From: Dillenia suffruticosa
Lineage: Eukaryota; Streptophyta; Magnoliopsida; Dilleniales; Dilleniaceae
Assembly (NCBI GenBank): GCA_033439265.1
Contig: JAVTVX010000005.1
Coordinates: forward strand, 1,808,001 to 1,872,000
Direction: 5' to 3'
Length of the DNA stretch: 64,000 bases
Positions 34,931-47,203 of the stretch are shown here, one piece after another. Position numbers and translations under genes: made by a program. Numbering within the stretch: the stretch's first letter is position 1; every line of letters begins with the position of its first letter. Under the pieces are notes generated by a model. It made no database searches. It worked only from the letters and a program-made list of their open reading frames with translations, and was not told the DNA's origin.

Positions 34931-36417
34931 GTTTTGAAAATCGAAGGCGCTTTTAAAATTCGAAAACGTTAATATCGAGAAGTTCCGTGCATCCTCCGGA
35001 CAAGCATTGTGTGTTTGGTGGTGGGGTTAGCGTTTTTGTGGATGACTTAGCATGTGCCAACATCAACAATTTATTGACTAGGCACTCGGGTTTTGACCGT
35101 AAGGTAACATGCCAAAGCTACGTCCCCACCCTTATGATGGGGTATTTATCACATCTTTACTTTAATGGACTGTCGGGTTGTAAAATTAATCTAACATGAC
35201 AGTTTAATGGTAAAATTAATGGCATATGCCACAGTAGAGTGTTACTCCACAAGTTATGTCACGTCAACACACAAAAATTTAATTTATATGTTATTTAATA
35301 CCAATTTATCACTTAACACACACGTTAACTCCGAGATTTAATTATATTATTTTTAAAAATTTGAGTCATTTATCGAATAATTACTCGAAATAAGAAATAC
35401 CCACTTAGCCTGTAAATAGAGGGGGTGAAAGAAAAGGATCAAGAAGCTGAAGAAAGAAGGAAATTCGCAGCAAAGTGGTGTGCGCCTAACCCCGCATAGA
35501 AAACTTCAGAGAAAACAATAATCGAAACTAAGTGTTCTTACTCTCTTTTCCAAGAGGGTCATATGAAAGCCAAATAACTAAAACATTTTTCAAAGACATT
35601 GAATTAACTAATTTACGGTAGAAATGTTCGTGGGTTTTTGACCATTAACAACGTGCACTGCATTTCTCACACACACTTTCTCTTCTCTCTCCGTTTCTTT
35701 CTTTCTCTCTCCTCTCTTGCCGGTTCTCTCTCTCCGTCCTCTCTCCTCTATCTTCTCTCCTCGGCCACACCTACACAGGATGGGGATTCTAATGGGTCAC
35801 CTGCACACTCGTGGGACACAGAGAAGACAAAGGGTCCATGTATATGCTTAAAAATGAGGGCAAACTTGTCCTGAAAATATAATCCAGCATGTTGAATAAT
35901 AAAGTAGATCCTCAACAATAAGAATGTTATTTTTTTGTGCATTTAATCCTAAACATTAATTATAATTTTCTTTTCATCTATTTCTTTAGTTCTGCCTTTT
36001 TCCTTTCATTCATGTTGTCTCATCAAACTCTTTAATTTGCAAATAGCCTTGCCTGGGGATGGAATCATGTCATTAAACATGCTACATATCAGCAGAATTA
36101 AGGGAAACAACATCAATCGTAGACCTTGATTATAGGAACAAGATCCGACATTTATTTATTCCATTTCCTTTAGTTATCTAATTGACTTTTTCTTTTTTAA
36201 TTGATTCTCTTTCCATTTCTTTACTTATTAACTCCTTTATATTCTATAATTATGTATAATAATTATATATATATAGATATGTATCAAAACAAAGTAAATC
36301 CATGAAAAATCAATTCCCTTCGCAATCAATTCTTATCATTACACGTATGTTTTCTATGGCTTAGCGTAGACCTAAACAATTTCAAAGTCAATCTTATTCA
36401 CGTGATGTATGTTTATC
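34931..36417. other. Intergenic DNA, no gene
   Basis: Mixed and AT-rich sequence with a CT-rich stretch at 35680-35760. No frame resembles a known protein. Confidence 0.45.
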
Positions 36418-36470
36418 GGTGGATTTTTTTTTTTTTTTTTTTTGGTAAGCAAGAAGGAAGAACAACAAGG

Positions 36471-39400
36471 CTACAAAAGTAAACCGAAGCCTTTAGGCTT
36501 AATCAGCCTGGGACCATGCTTAGACCGAAGAGACTTGACATTTAACATGTCATCGTGGAGAAGACTGTGCATGGAGGCCGGAGGAGTGGCAAATTCATGA
36601 AACCCTAAGCTACAGCCGTGACCGAGAGCAACAAGGTGGTCAGCGCACTTGTTACCCTCCCTCAGTGTGTGGCGGATCTCGACAACATTAGTCGCTTTTA
36701 TCAGCTCCTGACAATCCTTGACAACATCGCTCAGCGGATGACTGGCGGAGGTTCCCTCTGTGAGCAGGTTGCAGACAACCAGCGAATCCACCTCCAATTC
36801 GATGCGTTTGAGGCCTCTCTTGAGCGCAAGGAGAAGGCCCTCTCTGACTCCCCAAAATTCGGCATTGGTAACTGAACATGTTCCCACATTAGCAACAAAT
36901 CCCACAATCCATTCACCTTTGTCATTCCTCAAGAGCCCCCCAGCAGCAGCGCATCCGTCCTTTGTGACTGAACCGTCTGTGTTGAGCTTCAGGTTGTGTG
37001 CCCTAGGCGGGAGCCAGCTAATCCACTCCTGCAAACAAGAGGTCCTCAGCAGATTGTTGCAGTTGGCAGATTTGATCTCTTTGCTGAGATTTATAGCCCA
37101 TCTGGTAACCAGCAAAATCGGCATGTTTTCCTTCTGAAAGATGCGCCTACATCTCGCTTTCCAGAGGATCCAAACTATCGTAATGAAGGAGATTCTATCT
37201 ACATTGATCATTCCCCTATGAAGGCCTTTTGTGCCAAATTTGATCCATTTAACCACCTCGGCGCACCAGAAACTATCCGCTGCTTCTACTCCCGGGATGA
37301 CAAGGCTCCAAACTTCTTTGGCATAGTTGTAGTCTCGGAGGCAATGAAGGGTGGATTCTTTCACTCCTCTGCAGTGATGACAATCGTCATCCATCGTGAA
37401 TTGTCGCTTCTTCCTTTCAACATTAGTCATGAGCTTATTGCGAGCAACCAGCCACAAGAAAATTTTGATTCTCTCAGGACAAGGTGCCTTCCAGATCCAA
37501 TCCCAGTCTTCTTTCTCCTCACTGCCCCTGTATCTGAGAGAGAGACAACACCTATAAGCTGAGGCAACCGAGAAACTCCCATCTCCACTTCCATCCCAGC
37601 CGAAATCATCAATAGCATTGAGATGTCTGGGAATCATGACACTTCTTATCTGATCAACTTTTTCAGCCAGGAGACAGGCTTGAAGCTCTTCCAAATTCCA
37701 TTCTCTACTACTGGAGATGAAGTGGTTGACTTTGATGTCCTGAGAAACTGGGGTGGGGGAGTCCATAATCCCATTGATCAGAGGTTCTTTGCCTACCCAA
37801 AGATCATACTAAAACCTAATCTTACTCCCATCCCCAACCTTCCATCGGATTCCTTTAGCCAGCAGCTGTTTGCTTTTCATAATCCCTTTCCATACCACGG
37901 AGGCCCCAGACTTGTAATTATGGTTGAGGAGATCTCCATCCTTGAGGTACTTATTCCGCAGCACTTTTCACCACAGACTCTTATCATCCTTAATAAGCTT
38001 CCATCCTAGTTTGGCCATAAGAGCCATATTAGAATCTCTAGTAGCTCTCAAACCCAAACCCCCCGAACTTTTCAAATTGCACACCGTTTCCCAATTAACC
38101 AAGTGGACCTTCTTGCGATCCCCAGCCCGACCCCAAAGAAAATCTCGGTTGAGTTGATCTAGTCTCTTGCATATGAATTCAGGGAGCCAGATGGATTGCA
38201 TAGTATACAGAGGGAGGGCCGAGTCACTGATTGAATCAAGACCTTCCTTCCAGCAGGGTTGAGCAATTTGGCTTTCCAACTTTCAAGATTTTTCTGAACT
38301 TTATCCACTAGAAAGCCAAAGGAATGTTTGTTCACTCGTTGCTGAATAATTGGGTCCCGAGATACTTCCCCAGATCAGGAGTGATGGAAAACTTGCTGAT
38401 GGCTGTGAGGGAATCCTTAAGGGGCCAGGGAACTCTTGGAGAAAACCAAAGTTTGGACTTACTAGGATTAATGAAGAGACCACTTTCTGCTGCAAAGTCC
38501 TTTAAACATTCCAGGATATTACTCATATTAAGATGGTCTGCCTTAGCAAATAGAACAGGTGGGAGATTGCCGGGCCACTCCTACTGGTTTTGTAAGGATG
38601 CCAAGAGCCTCGTCGGACTCTTTCTTGTATCATGTAAGCTAGCCGTTCCATTACCAGAATGAAGAGGTAGGGGGAGAGAGGATCTCCCTGTCTTAATCCT
38701 CGACCAGGCTTGAAAGAAGGGAGAGTTTCCCCATTCCACAACAAGGAGATGCTTCCCGCAGAGACTGAGAACATGATGAGCTTGATCAACTCACGGGGAA
38801 AGTTGCAGTCCACCAGCACACGTCCCAGGTACTCCCAACTAACACAATCATAGGCTTTCCTAAGATCAATCTTGAGGATCATAAATGGATTCTTGCATCT
38901 GGAGGTCCTCAGGGAGTGGATGACTTCCTGCATGATCACCAGATTGTCTAGGGTGCCTCGATTCGGTAGGAAACTACTTTGGTGTTCCCCAACGAGGTTT
39001 TGCAATAAAGGCCTCAATCTTTGGACTATAACCTTAGAAAGGACTTTGTAAGAGGAATTGAGAAGACTGATAGGCCTGAAATCAGTCATGCACGCCGGGT
39101 TGGGCTGTTTAGGAATTAGAACCAGCAGGGCATTGGAGAGCCCGGGCCAGAAATAACCATCTCTGAAGGCACCTGTTACGAAATTGCAGAGGGAAGTCTT
39201 GACAGTGTTCCATTGCTGTTGAAGGAAAACTGCTTGAATTCCATCTGGCCCTGGGGCTTTCAACCCCTTCATAGAGAAAAGCGCAGCTCTAACTTCCTCT
39301 TCATCTACTGAATGGAGGAGATTGAGTTTATCTTCATCGCTTATCTTCTTTTGCCATCTGAAATATCTGTCGCTGGTGGATTCTACTACCTGGCTTGCAA

Positions 39401-40600
39401 AGAGGTTAATGAAGTAGTCCAGCACCATATGCTGCAGTCTCTCTTGATCATAGCACCAGCCATCGTCCACCTTCAGAGCTGCTATTCTGTTCTTGTTCCT
39501 CCTTACTTTAGTCTGCATATGGAAGAATTTTGTATTTTTATCACCTTTGGAAAGCCAATCAACTCGAGACTTCTGTAACCAGAAAACTTCCTCTTGCTCA
39601 AGGGTGAGATGGTACTCTTGGAGCAATTCTCGTTCCAAGTGCTGAAGAAATTGGGAATAACAATAACTATCTGATCTCTGAATGCCTTGAATTCTTCTTT
39701 GGAGCTCTCTCTTCCGCTTGAAAATATTCCCAAAGATCTCGTGATTCCATATCTGCAACTCCTTACTGGTGTTGTCGATGGATCGCATAAGGCAGTTATC
39801 CCCACCTGCCCAAGCGTCCTCAAAAACAGCTTTGAACGCCGGGTGGGAAAGCCAAGAGGCTTCCCAACGAAAGGGCTTCTGTCCTTCCTGGGCGGGCAAG
39901 TTAGACTGGTGGCAAGCATCACCAGAGAGTGGTCTCCATGAAGCCTCGGGAGATTTATTACTTTAAGTTCTGGGAATTCCAAAATGGCTTGCTAGTTAGC
40001 AAGCACTCGATCAAGTCTTTGCTGAAGGATAACCTGGCCGTTATGAAATTTTGACCACGTAAATTTACTACCTAGAGCATCAAGACTGGATAGATTACAG
40101 TTGTGCCACCACTGTTGCACCCTCTGAAATCTACCCCAGGACTTGGTTTTTCTGTTACTAGTCTACTCCGCACTGCAGATGTCATTCAGGTCCCCCATCA
40201 CAAACCAAGGCGACTGTATGCTGCTGGCCATGTTTGGCAACTAGCCCCAGAAAGATTCTTTACTCTGCTGATTTGGTTGAATGTAAGAGAAAGAAACTAG
40301 AGTTTCTTTAGTTCCCGCATTGACTGTAGTATGGATCATTTGACAAGAGTGGCTGACTACTTTCAGCTTCACTTTGTGTGGATTCCAGTTAAGCCAGAGT
40401 CCGCCCCGGTACCCATTCGGAGCCACTATGAACTCCTCTTCCCAACCCATCCTCTTGAGAAAGGTAGGATACTTCTGAGACTTTGTTTCAAGAAGGCATA
40501 ACACGTCCGGCTCATGCGTCCTAAGCAATTCCTTGCAAGCTCTCTGAAATCTATTATTTCCGATTCCTCTACAATTCCAGGCAATCAATTTAATCTTCAT
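36471..40600 (-). pseudogene. LINE ORF2 remnant (endonuclease, RT, RNase H)
   Basis: Order on the minus strand: endonuclease starting MKIKLIAWNCRGIGNN (40600) with CLLETK and GDLNDI; RT with LKAPGPDG, FRPISLLNSSYKV, KIDLRKAYDCVSWEYL and GLRQGDPLSPYLF; a thumb region; a zf-RVT-like segment; and an RNase H domain with LNTDGSVTKDG, AEFWGVREGL and REGNKCADHL, ending at 36471. About 19 bp are missing at 38552/38553, exactly where the FADD catalytic box should be (SHLF joins directly to the region after it). Frameshifts lie near 39900 and 38300-38330 and several stops occur. The enzyme is dead. Confidence 0.9.
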
Positions 40601-40773
40601 AAAGACGATTTGGGAGGAAGAAGGAGAGTAGGAACCTAGGATTCCATGTCAGTGAGATCCTCGGACCTCTCCTGCAGCTCTCTAGGATTCCGTAGCTCTC
40701 TCGCCAAGATCGCAAAACTTGCTCCGGGCCTCCTAGCCGTTAAATTTGAAAACTCATCTTCTGGGCCGCCTGC

Positions 40774-42333
40774 CTAAACTGGGCTGCTGGCATTCATCTC
40801 ACCGTCTCCTGGATCCAAATCATGTTTCTCAAGGCCCAGCATATTTTCAATGCTGTAGGATCCAGGCTCCATTGTCTGCCAATCAGGTGGCCCGTGATGT
40901 CGCCGCCCAAGCTCAAAATGATGGGGAAAGGTTGAAAGTTGGAGACGTCGGCCCAGCTCACATGCCTTTTCTGAGCCCATCTCCATAATACCCAGCCCAT
41001 GGTCGCCTTCTGTCTTTGTAGCTAGTCCTTCTCGAAAGTGCAGACGTACTCCTCCAGTCGCTCGTCCCTCTTCCCTATGATGAGTTGACTTCTTGCTCTT
41101 GATCATCTGCAAACTGTGCGTCCTCCTCCTCCCGCTTCTATGTGTACCGTCTTCATCACAGTCGCTAACGGAGTGCAGGTCCTGCCGTATCGGCTCGTTA
41201 CCTTTTACTGACAGCTCCGTTGACAGCGCCGTTGGCTCCTTCTCGATTGTCGCCCCTGATGCGTGGTCCACCTCTGACACATCATCGATCCATCGCAGGC
41301 TAGCAAATCTATTCTGTTTGATCGTGTTCGGTCCCTCCTTGCCTTTATTCTTACTTGATTTGGAAAGTTTGGGTTTTCGGGCGACGATCATCCATGGCCC
41401 CAAATTCTCGTCGGATTCCGCCGCGGTTGGTTCTGCACTTCCCGATCCACTAGCCTCTTCTGCCCTTGCCCGTTCATTACATCCCTCCTTAACATGACCC
41501 ACTTTTCCACAGTGGAAGCACAGAATATGTATCCCCTCATATTCGACTTGTTGGGTTCTTTTTGCGATTTTGACCTTTGGAATCAGAGGTTTGTTGAGAT
41601 CGACCTCGACGCACACTCGGGCATACTTACCACGCAAGGCATTGGTAGTGTTTGCATCAACTCGAATGGGTCTGCCGATCAATTTCCCGACTTCCAGCAA
41701 TATCTCTTCGTTGAAGAACTCTATTGGAAGCTGGGGGAGATGAACCTAAACCGCCGTTCGTTCGATTTTAGCCGCTGAAGGGGAGAACCAAGGCCTCCAT
41801 TTTTGGACCGTAAGGTAATGGTCGTGAATCATCCACGGCCCATCCAGTAAGATTCGGTTGTAATCCTGCTGAGAATCGAATTTTGCCAGAAGGAAACCCT
41901 CTCCCAAATCCAGTAATTCGAGGGTGCCCTTTAGTCGCCACATGCTAGTAACTTTAGTGAGCATTAGATGGTAGCCTATGGATTTGCCCAGAAGTTTAAT
42001 GATGAGGGACTTTTTCCATGGTTGCCATAATTTTTAGAGTTCCTCATTGGAAATTTTCATTGTAGGGATAGGACAGTTTAAGTCATCCAAAGCGTCTTCC
42101 GCCTCCATCTATACCTTTTCTTTGGTTTCGCAATCCATTTCCTTGTCCTCCTCCATCCAGGTAATGGCATTGGGCCGCCTTAGCAACATATCTTTAAAGG
42201 AAGCTTTTGATGTTTTTCCTGCATTTGCTATGTCGTGCATTGGTTTAACCTTCTTCTTGCTTTGTTGCAGATGATCCTCTTCTTCATTGGATATTTCCTG
42301 GGCAGCATATTCCTCTTCTCGTTCTCTATTCAT
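40774..42333 (-). pseudogene. LINE ORF1 remnant (DUF4283 + CCHC zinc knuckle)
   Basis: Starts MNREREEEYAAQEI at 42333. A DUF4283-like block (LLDGPWMIHDHYLTVQKW) lies around 41746-41964 and a zinc knuckle CFHCGKVGHVKEGC near 41490-41530. All pieces lie in one frame, separated by three stop codons (near 42110, 42035 and 41745); the third replaces a tryptophan of the usual family motif. No frameshift is needed. The pattern fits C-to-T decay of a methylated element. Product would be an RNA-binding chaperone. Confidence 0.85.
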
Positions 42334-42400
42334 GGTTCCTCATGTCATCTTTCTTGTGAAATCCTTCACAGTACAGTGCCAAAGAAGTAGGTGGATTTTT

Positions 42401-43249
42401 ATTATACTTAAAACAATGACAATATAAATAAGAATTTGAATCATAAAATTTAAATGGGTCAGATAAAATGGAGAAAAATATTCATAGTTGTTTGGGATCG
42501 CACGATACTATTGCATTTAAAGAGAAAATTCTATAGATTTACAATAAAACTTACACTATTATATGACACCGAATATTTGACTATTAAACAACAATAAAAA
42601 TATAAAATGATTGGAACTGAAATGAGAATATTTAAATAAATGTGTGATAAAATTAGAAAAAATAGAATTAGAAATGAAGAGATATGTAATAAGTTGGGAG
42701 TTAATTTAATTGTAAATAAGATAAGATAGTATCATTTGAGATAATTTAAGTATGTGCAACGAAAATCCAAAAACACATCAGTTAGGAGCAATGAGAATTT
42801 AATTATAGGAGATTATTTTTTTGTTTTATAAGAATTTGAATATGGGATCACCAGGTTGGGGGAGGAGGTTTGTATCAATAGACTATCCCCTTGGAGACAA
42901 TATATGACATTTAGTAAAACGTAAAGATATGCTATTGAAAATTTGGATACAAATTATTTGTAAAAATATAATAGTTAAGAATTTATTTGAGAATATGATT
43001 TTAAATAGGAATGAATGACGTAAAAAAATCCGTATAAATTAAATAACCACTATTATATCTTTTTCTTCTTCTTCTTTTTTTTTTTCTTTTTTTTTTCCTT
43101 TTTTTTTATCTTTCATGATATTTGTTTTTCAAATGATTAATCTCAAAATTTGATATTAAGACCCAAATTGTTATTGTTGTATCGGTGAGTTTGCATTATG
43201 TAAATTTTTTTTAATATATACAGTGTGTAATTGGATGACGAATTTTGGT
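42401..43249. other. Spacer with a SINE fragment
   Basis: AT-rich, no gene. The SINE fragment at 42816-42899 is described separately. Confidence 0.45.
42816..42899 (-). mobile_element. tRNA-type SINE fragment, same family as 11001-11087
   Basis: On the minus strand: ttgtctccaaggggatag, an A-box-like tagtctattga, ctcccccaacctgg, a B-box-like tattcaaattct and an A-rich end. The middle matches the copy at 11001 closely (cccaatggggata against ccaaggggata; cccaaccctg against cccaacctgg). No target-site duplication recognised. Confidence 0.6.
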
Positions 43250-43428
43250 TGGCGAATTTTGGTGTAACGATTGAATTATTTTTTTGGTGATATTAAAATC
43301 ATAGATTCAAGATCTGGAAACTGTCTCTTTGTAAAAAAAAAAACGCAAAGGGAAGGTTACGTTTATATACACCTGCCCTTCCTTATTCTGCACTAAGTCG
43401 GGAAGTATTTTGTGTACGGGTGAGCCCT
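43250..43428 (+). mobile_element. Degenerate Au-type SINE
   Basis: Contains the conserved Au SINE order: a B-box-like gattcaaga, tggaaactgtctctttg (consensus ggaaacagcctcttgc), gggaaggttacgt (gggtaaggctgcgta), cctgcccttcc (ggcccttcccc), and gtgtacgggtgagccct (gtgcaccgggctgccctt). Diverged and without a clear target-site duplication, so old. Confidence 0.65.
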
Positions 43429-45404
43429 ATATATACAATATTTAATTGACTTTATTTGCTAAGAGTAACTCACCAAAAAAAAAAAAGAGTAATGCTTCCG
43501 AAGTTTAAAATTAGATGGTTAATTTATTTTTAGTTAAATTTATTTTATGTATAATATTTTCTAATTAAAGTGAAAACTTTTGATATAAAAGATAGGCTTT
43601 TGCGGTAGAAGTTTAATTTTTTATAAAAAAAAAAAAATAATTATTTTACATTTACAACTTTTATATTGAGAATCATACTTAATTTTAGTTTAATCTCAAT
43701 ATTCCTAAAAGAGACATTGTGTTATTCCGGCTGGGTCATGTTTCGATCATGTCACCTTGATAGTGTATGTGGGGTTTTCTGTCACTATAAAGTATTGGGC
43801 CCCTGGCCTTCCGTATATTTTTTATGGGCTTTCGGGCCCATGTGAATCAAAAAAAAAAAAAAAGCAAACAAAGAAAAAGGGTTAAACAATTTCTTGTTAA
43901 ACGTGCCTGCTAGTGTTAAAATTGTCATGAAAAAACCTTTGTAATTCATATTTTCACAATTTTTTGTTCGGACAATTTTCACAAATTTCCTTCATGCTGT
44001 GTAATGGGTAGTGATTTCATTTAAGAGAGCACGGGACGAGAAGATATGTTGGAGTAATCCTGGAAGTTGGATAGTATTGCAGATTTATGCAGTTGCATGG
44101 TCTCTCATGGAGCTGAAATACACAGGTTTCAGAGGGGTGCTAGGTGTCTGCGACTAGGTTGGACTTGAACGTCTTGGGATTCATTTGTTTACCGCTGGTG
44201 CTTTCGATGGTTGCGTATGATATGGTTGTCAAAATGCCTCTTAGAAGTTCTTTTTTGCATTAAGCGCACAAGTGAAATACACTTTATGTTACAGACAGTA
44301 TTGTCTTACCTCTAAATAATTTATATTACATTTTTATGGGAGGGAATGAATGACTATCCTCAATAAATCACCCATCAGCACTATAAATCAATGATTTCCT
44401 AAGATGCCATGTAGAGCACATCAATCAACAGGGTGCTTTAACCAAAAAAAAGAAAAAAATGGGGAAGCTATTTGTGATCAAGGATTTGCTTGTATTGGTG
44501 CATGAGGATTGTTTTTTTTCTTTTCTTTTCTTATGGGAGGGAGGAGTTGTGTTATTTAGAAGTAAGCTTTCAAATTTTTTAATTGCAATATTAAATTTGT
44601 AAAAGCAAAATATTATTCCCAAGAACTTCTGTATGAATTTTGTCATGGCATAATCACAATCTATTATTCAACTCTTTGGGCATTTGAAATTTCAAAAAAT
44701 TAATCTTTTGAGCAGCGTGAACCCGGTTTGTAGTCTTCTAAGGGCTTCAGGATTGGGGTAAGGAGTCAATTCTCTTACCGTTTCTTCCGGCGGATGTTAG
44801 TGCGGCACTCTTCAGCAAAACACCAACACCATACATGGCCATAATGATTTGTCACCAAAATTCCGAGTACGAAATTGACTCCCTCGACTCATGTTTGTCA
44901 TCGTGCACTAAGAAAAAAAATCTTACAAGAGTCTTCATGAATCAAGTGAGAAGACTGAATCAAATTCTTTTAAATTGAATGATTAGACACTCTATTTCTT
45001 AATCAGAGATATCGAGTTCTAATCCTATGAAGGGTGAAAAAGAATTTGGAAGAGCCAAACTTAAATAGATTTCATAGTATTCAAACCAGATTAATCGGAT
45101 AAAATCTGGATACCGATAATAAAAACCAAAGCAAAAAAAAAAACAGAGAGAAGATGAAGATTCTTCAACCAATTCTTTTCTTTTTTTTTTTTTTGGGGGG
45201 GTGCACCACAGGGTGGAACTTAAGTTCATGGGGTTTACCCAGCACCAGTAAATGAATTACTTGGCAGTAAAATATCTGCACCTGAAAACCAATTTACCGG
45301 ATGGGAAATTTTCCACCATAAAAAAACACCGTAATTTCATTTCTCTTTGCTAAGACAATCCTTGCCTATATGTGGGAAGCATTTTCAGATTGTCACGGTG
45401 CATC
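43429..45404. other. Intergenic DNA, no gene
   Basis: AT-rich with several A/T runs; a poly-A tract at 43850-43862 follows a GC-richer block and may be an old retroposon end, without a visible target-site duplication. Confidence 0.4.
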
Positions 45405-45470
45405 AAATGGAGTTGGTGGTCCTTTTGCTGACTAAGTGACGTCCAATGTGGACTTTGGGCCAACTTTGTC
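45405..45470 (+). repeat. Distant inverted repeat, left arm
   Basis: Contains gactaagtgacgtccaatgt and gactttgggccaac. Its reverse complement recurs at 46291-46354 with very few differences, about 820 bp away. The intervening DNA is AT-rich and non-coding. It may mark the ends of a deleted transposon or two separate copies of one repeat. Confidence 0.85.
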
Positions 45471-46290
45471 TGTTCCCAAGTCCATCTATGGGCCCACTAG
45501 ACCTACGTAGATTTTAAAATTTATATTCCTTCGTTGTGTAATTCTATGACTACAGGCTTCCTGATGAATAAAAAAAGAATTTATGTCTTAACTCAAATTA
45601 GCTAATTAACAATAAAAATTAGTACTATTAATTGATCTTCGGTATTTTAAAACATGACTAATATGGTTCGATCAATTCTATGACCTATTAAAGAGCTAAC
45701 TCTTCAGATACCTGTTTTATCATTCTCAAAATTAAAATTTAAAATTTGATTAAAAGAGTCTACTGCACGTCACTAGATCCACAGTTTGGAATAAGTTTAA
45801 TATCTTATTATTAAATCCATAAATTGTTGATTAAAATCTTATCCATTATTGGGTGAAGAATTAGAAAATTAAAAAAATTTACAAATTCAAGAAGCTGATA
45901 TCGATCATGAATCATAAAAATTAAGTATAAATACTAATTTTACTACTTGAATCATTGGTCATGTTATTCATAAATATTTAACTCAATTTAGCTCATGATA
46001 ATCAATAGAAAAAAAATTAAAACAGAAGCAATTAGAGTTAAATGAAATTATTAAATACGAAGAGCTAATTTGAATTGAGAAAATAGTAGATCTACTTATC
46101 AATAGATTCAAATTCAATTCAACACCCTCCTCTTAAACAAGCATTCCTCTTAGACCCAATTCAATTCACTTAAAATATATGATTAAACTTATATTTATTA
46201 AGTTAATTGAAAATGAAGCAACTTCCAACCTGGTCCCTAATGTCAAAAGGAAAAACAAATTTTGCCCTCAAAAACTCTCTCTTCGTTGTC

Positions 46291-46354
46291 GCCAATGTTG
46301 GCCCAAAGTCCACATTGGACGTCACTTAGTCAACAAAAGGACCAAACTCCATTT
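46291..46354 (-). repeat. Distant inverted repeat, right arm
   Basis: Reverse complement of 45405-45470: gttggcccaaagtccacatt and ggacgtcacttagtc are shared. It lies about 0.85 kb before the receptor-like protein gene. Confidence 0.85.
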
Positions 46355-47203
46355 TCATATTGGCACTACCTTCTTGACTTCATGTGTACCCCATGCCGCG
46401 GGACAGGGCTCAAGGTTTATTGTTTCCCTTCTTTACATTTGTGTTAGCATTAACTTAAACTCGTTAGTTTTCTCTATTTAAAGGTTTTATTCAATTTAAA
46501 TTATTGTTTTTTTAATTAAACAACTTAATCTTCTCTTTTTAAAAAGTTTAATAATTTAACTTTGTTTTTCACTCTTTAATTTAAATATATTATTTTATTT
46601 CTTTCTAAAAAATTATTTTATTTTATATTTTCTCTCTCCAAGCATATTGACCTTTTATATATATATATATATATAAACACATAGTTCCTTCTCTTAAAAA
46701 AAGAAAAAAAAAAAAACTTATGTTAAAATTTATCTTTAGCATATTAATTTTAAGTTTTGTTCCCTTAGAAGATTAAATTAATTTTTTTTTTCATTAGAAT
46801 TAGACATATTAATTTTTCTAAGAAAACCAATTTATTTAAAATTTCTATTTCAAAATGCATTGATTTTAAATTTTTTATAAAACAATAGATTTTATTTATT
46901 TAATATAAATTTTCTCTTTCTCAAATTTTTAAACTTATTTTTTATTTTATCTCTTTAAATATTTTGATTTTAAATTTCTCCTCTCTAAAAAAATTCAATT
47001 TAGTTTTCCTCAACTTTAGAACTGATTAACTACTACTTTTTCTGATAGACAAATAATAGTGATTCGAAGTTCAGTCCTTTTCACACTATCGTGGTTGTGT
47101 AACTTATCATTTGATTATTCAACAGACTGGTGTAGTTTATGAAGGGCTCTGTGTTTGTGTATTCCACTTGTCACCACCAAAATCCCTTCTCCTCTACGAA
47201 TTG
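46355..47203. other. Upstream region of the receptor-like protein gene
   Basis: Very AT-rich with a TA microsatellite at 46655-46674. No other gene. A frame open from 47111 begins at a TTG and is treated as leader. Confidence 0.45.

Larger units (their letters stand above)
36418..42400 (-). mobile_element. Near full-length L1-type LINE with RNase H, degraded
   Basis: The 11-mer ggtggattttt occurs at 36418-36428 and 42390-42400 and acts as target-site duplication (its T residues merge with the tail). On the minus strand the element runs from 42389 through a short leader, ORF1 (gag-like DUF4283 and CCHC knuckle), ORF2 (endonuclease, reverse transcriptase, zf-RVT, RNase H) and ends in a poly-A tail seen as poly-T at 36424-36443. 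Length is about 5.96 kb. ORF1 has several stops, ORF2 has frameshifts, stops and a deletion of the catalytic box. It cannot move on its own. The host genes on either side are not interrupted. Confidence 0.93.

Noticed and set aside
36760-41778. Several plus-strand open frames of 80-190 codons
   Set aside because: They are antisense shadows of the minus-strand LINE ORFs and match no protein family.
43720-43862. Poly-A-ended block as another retroinsertion
   Set aside because: No target-site duplication could be found on either side.
47111-47203. 31-codon extension of the receptor-like protein
   Set aside because: Begins at TTG and would place polar residues before a normal signal peptide that starts at 47204.
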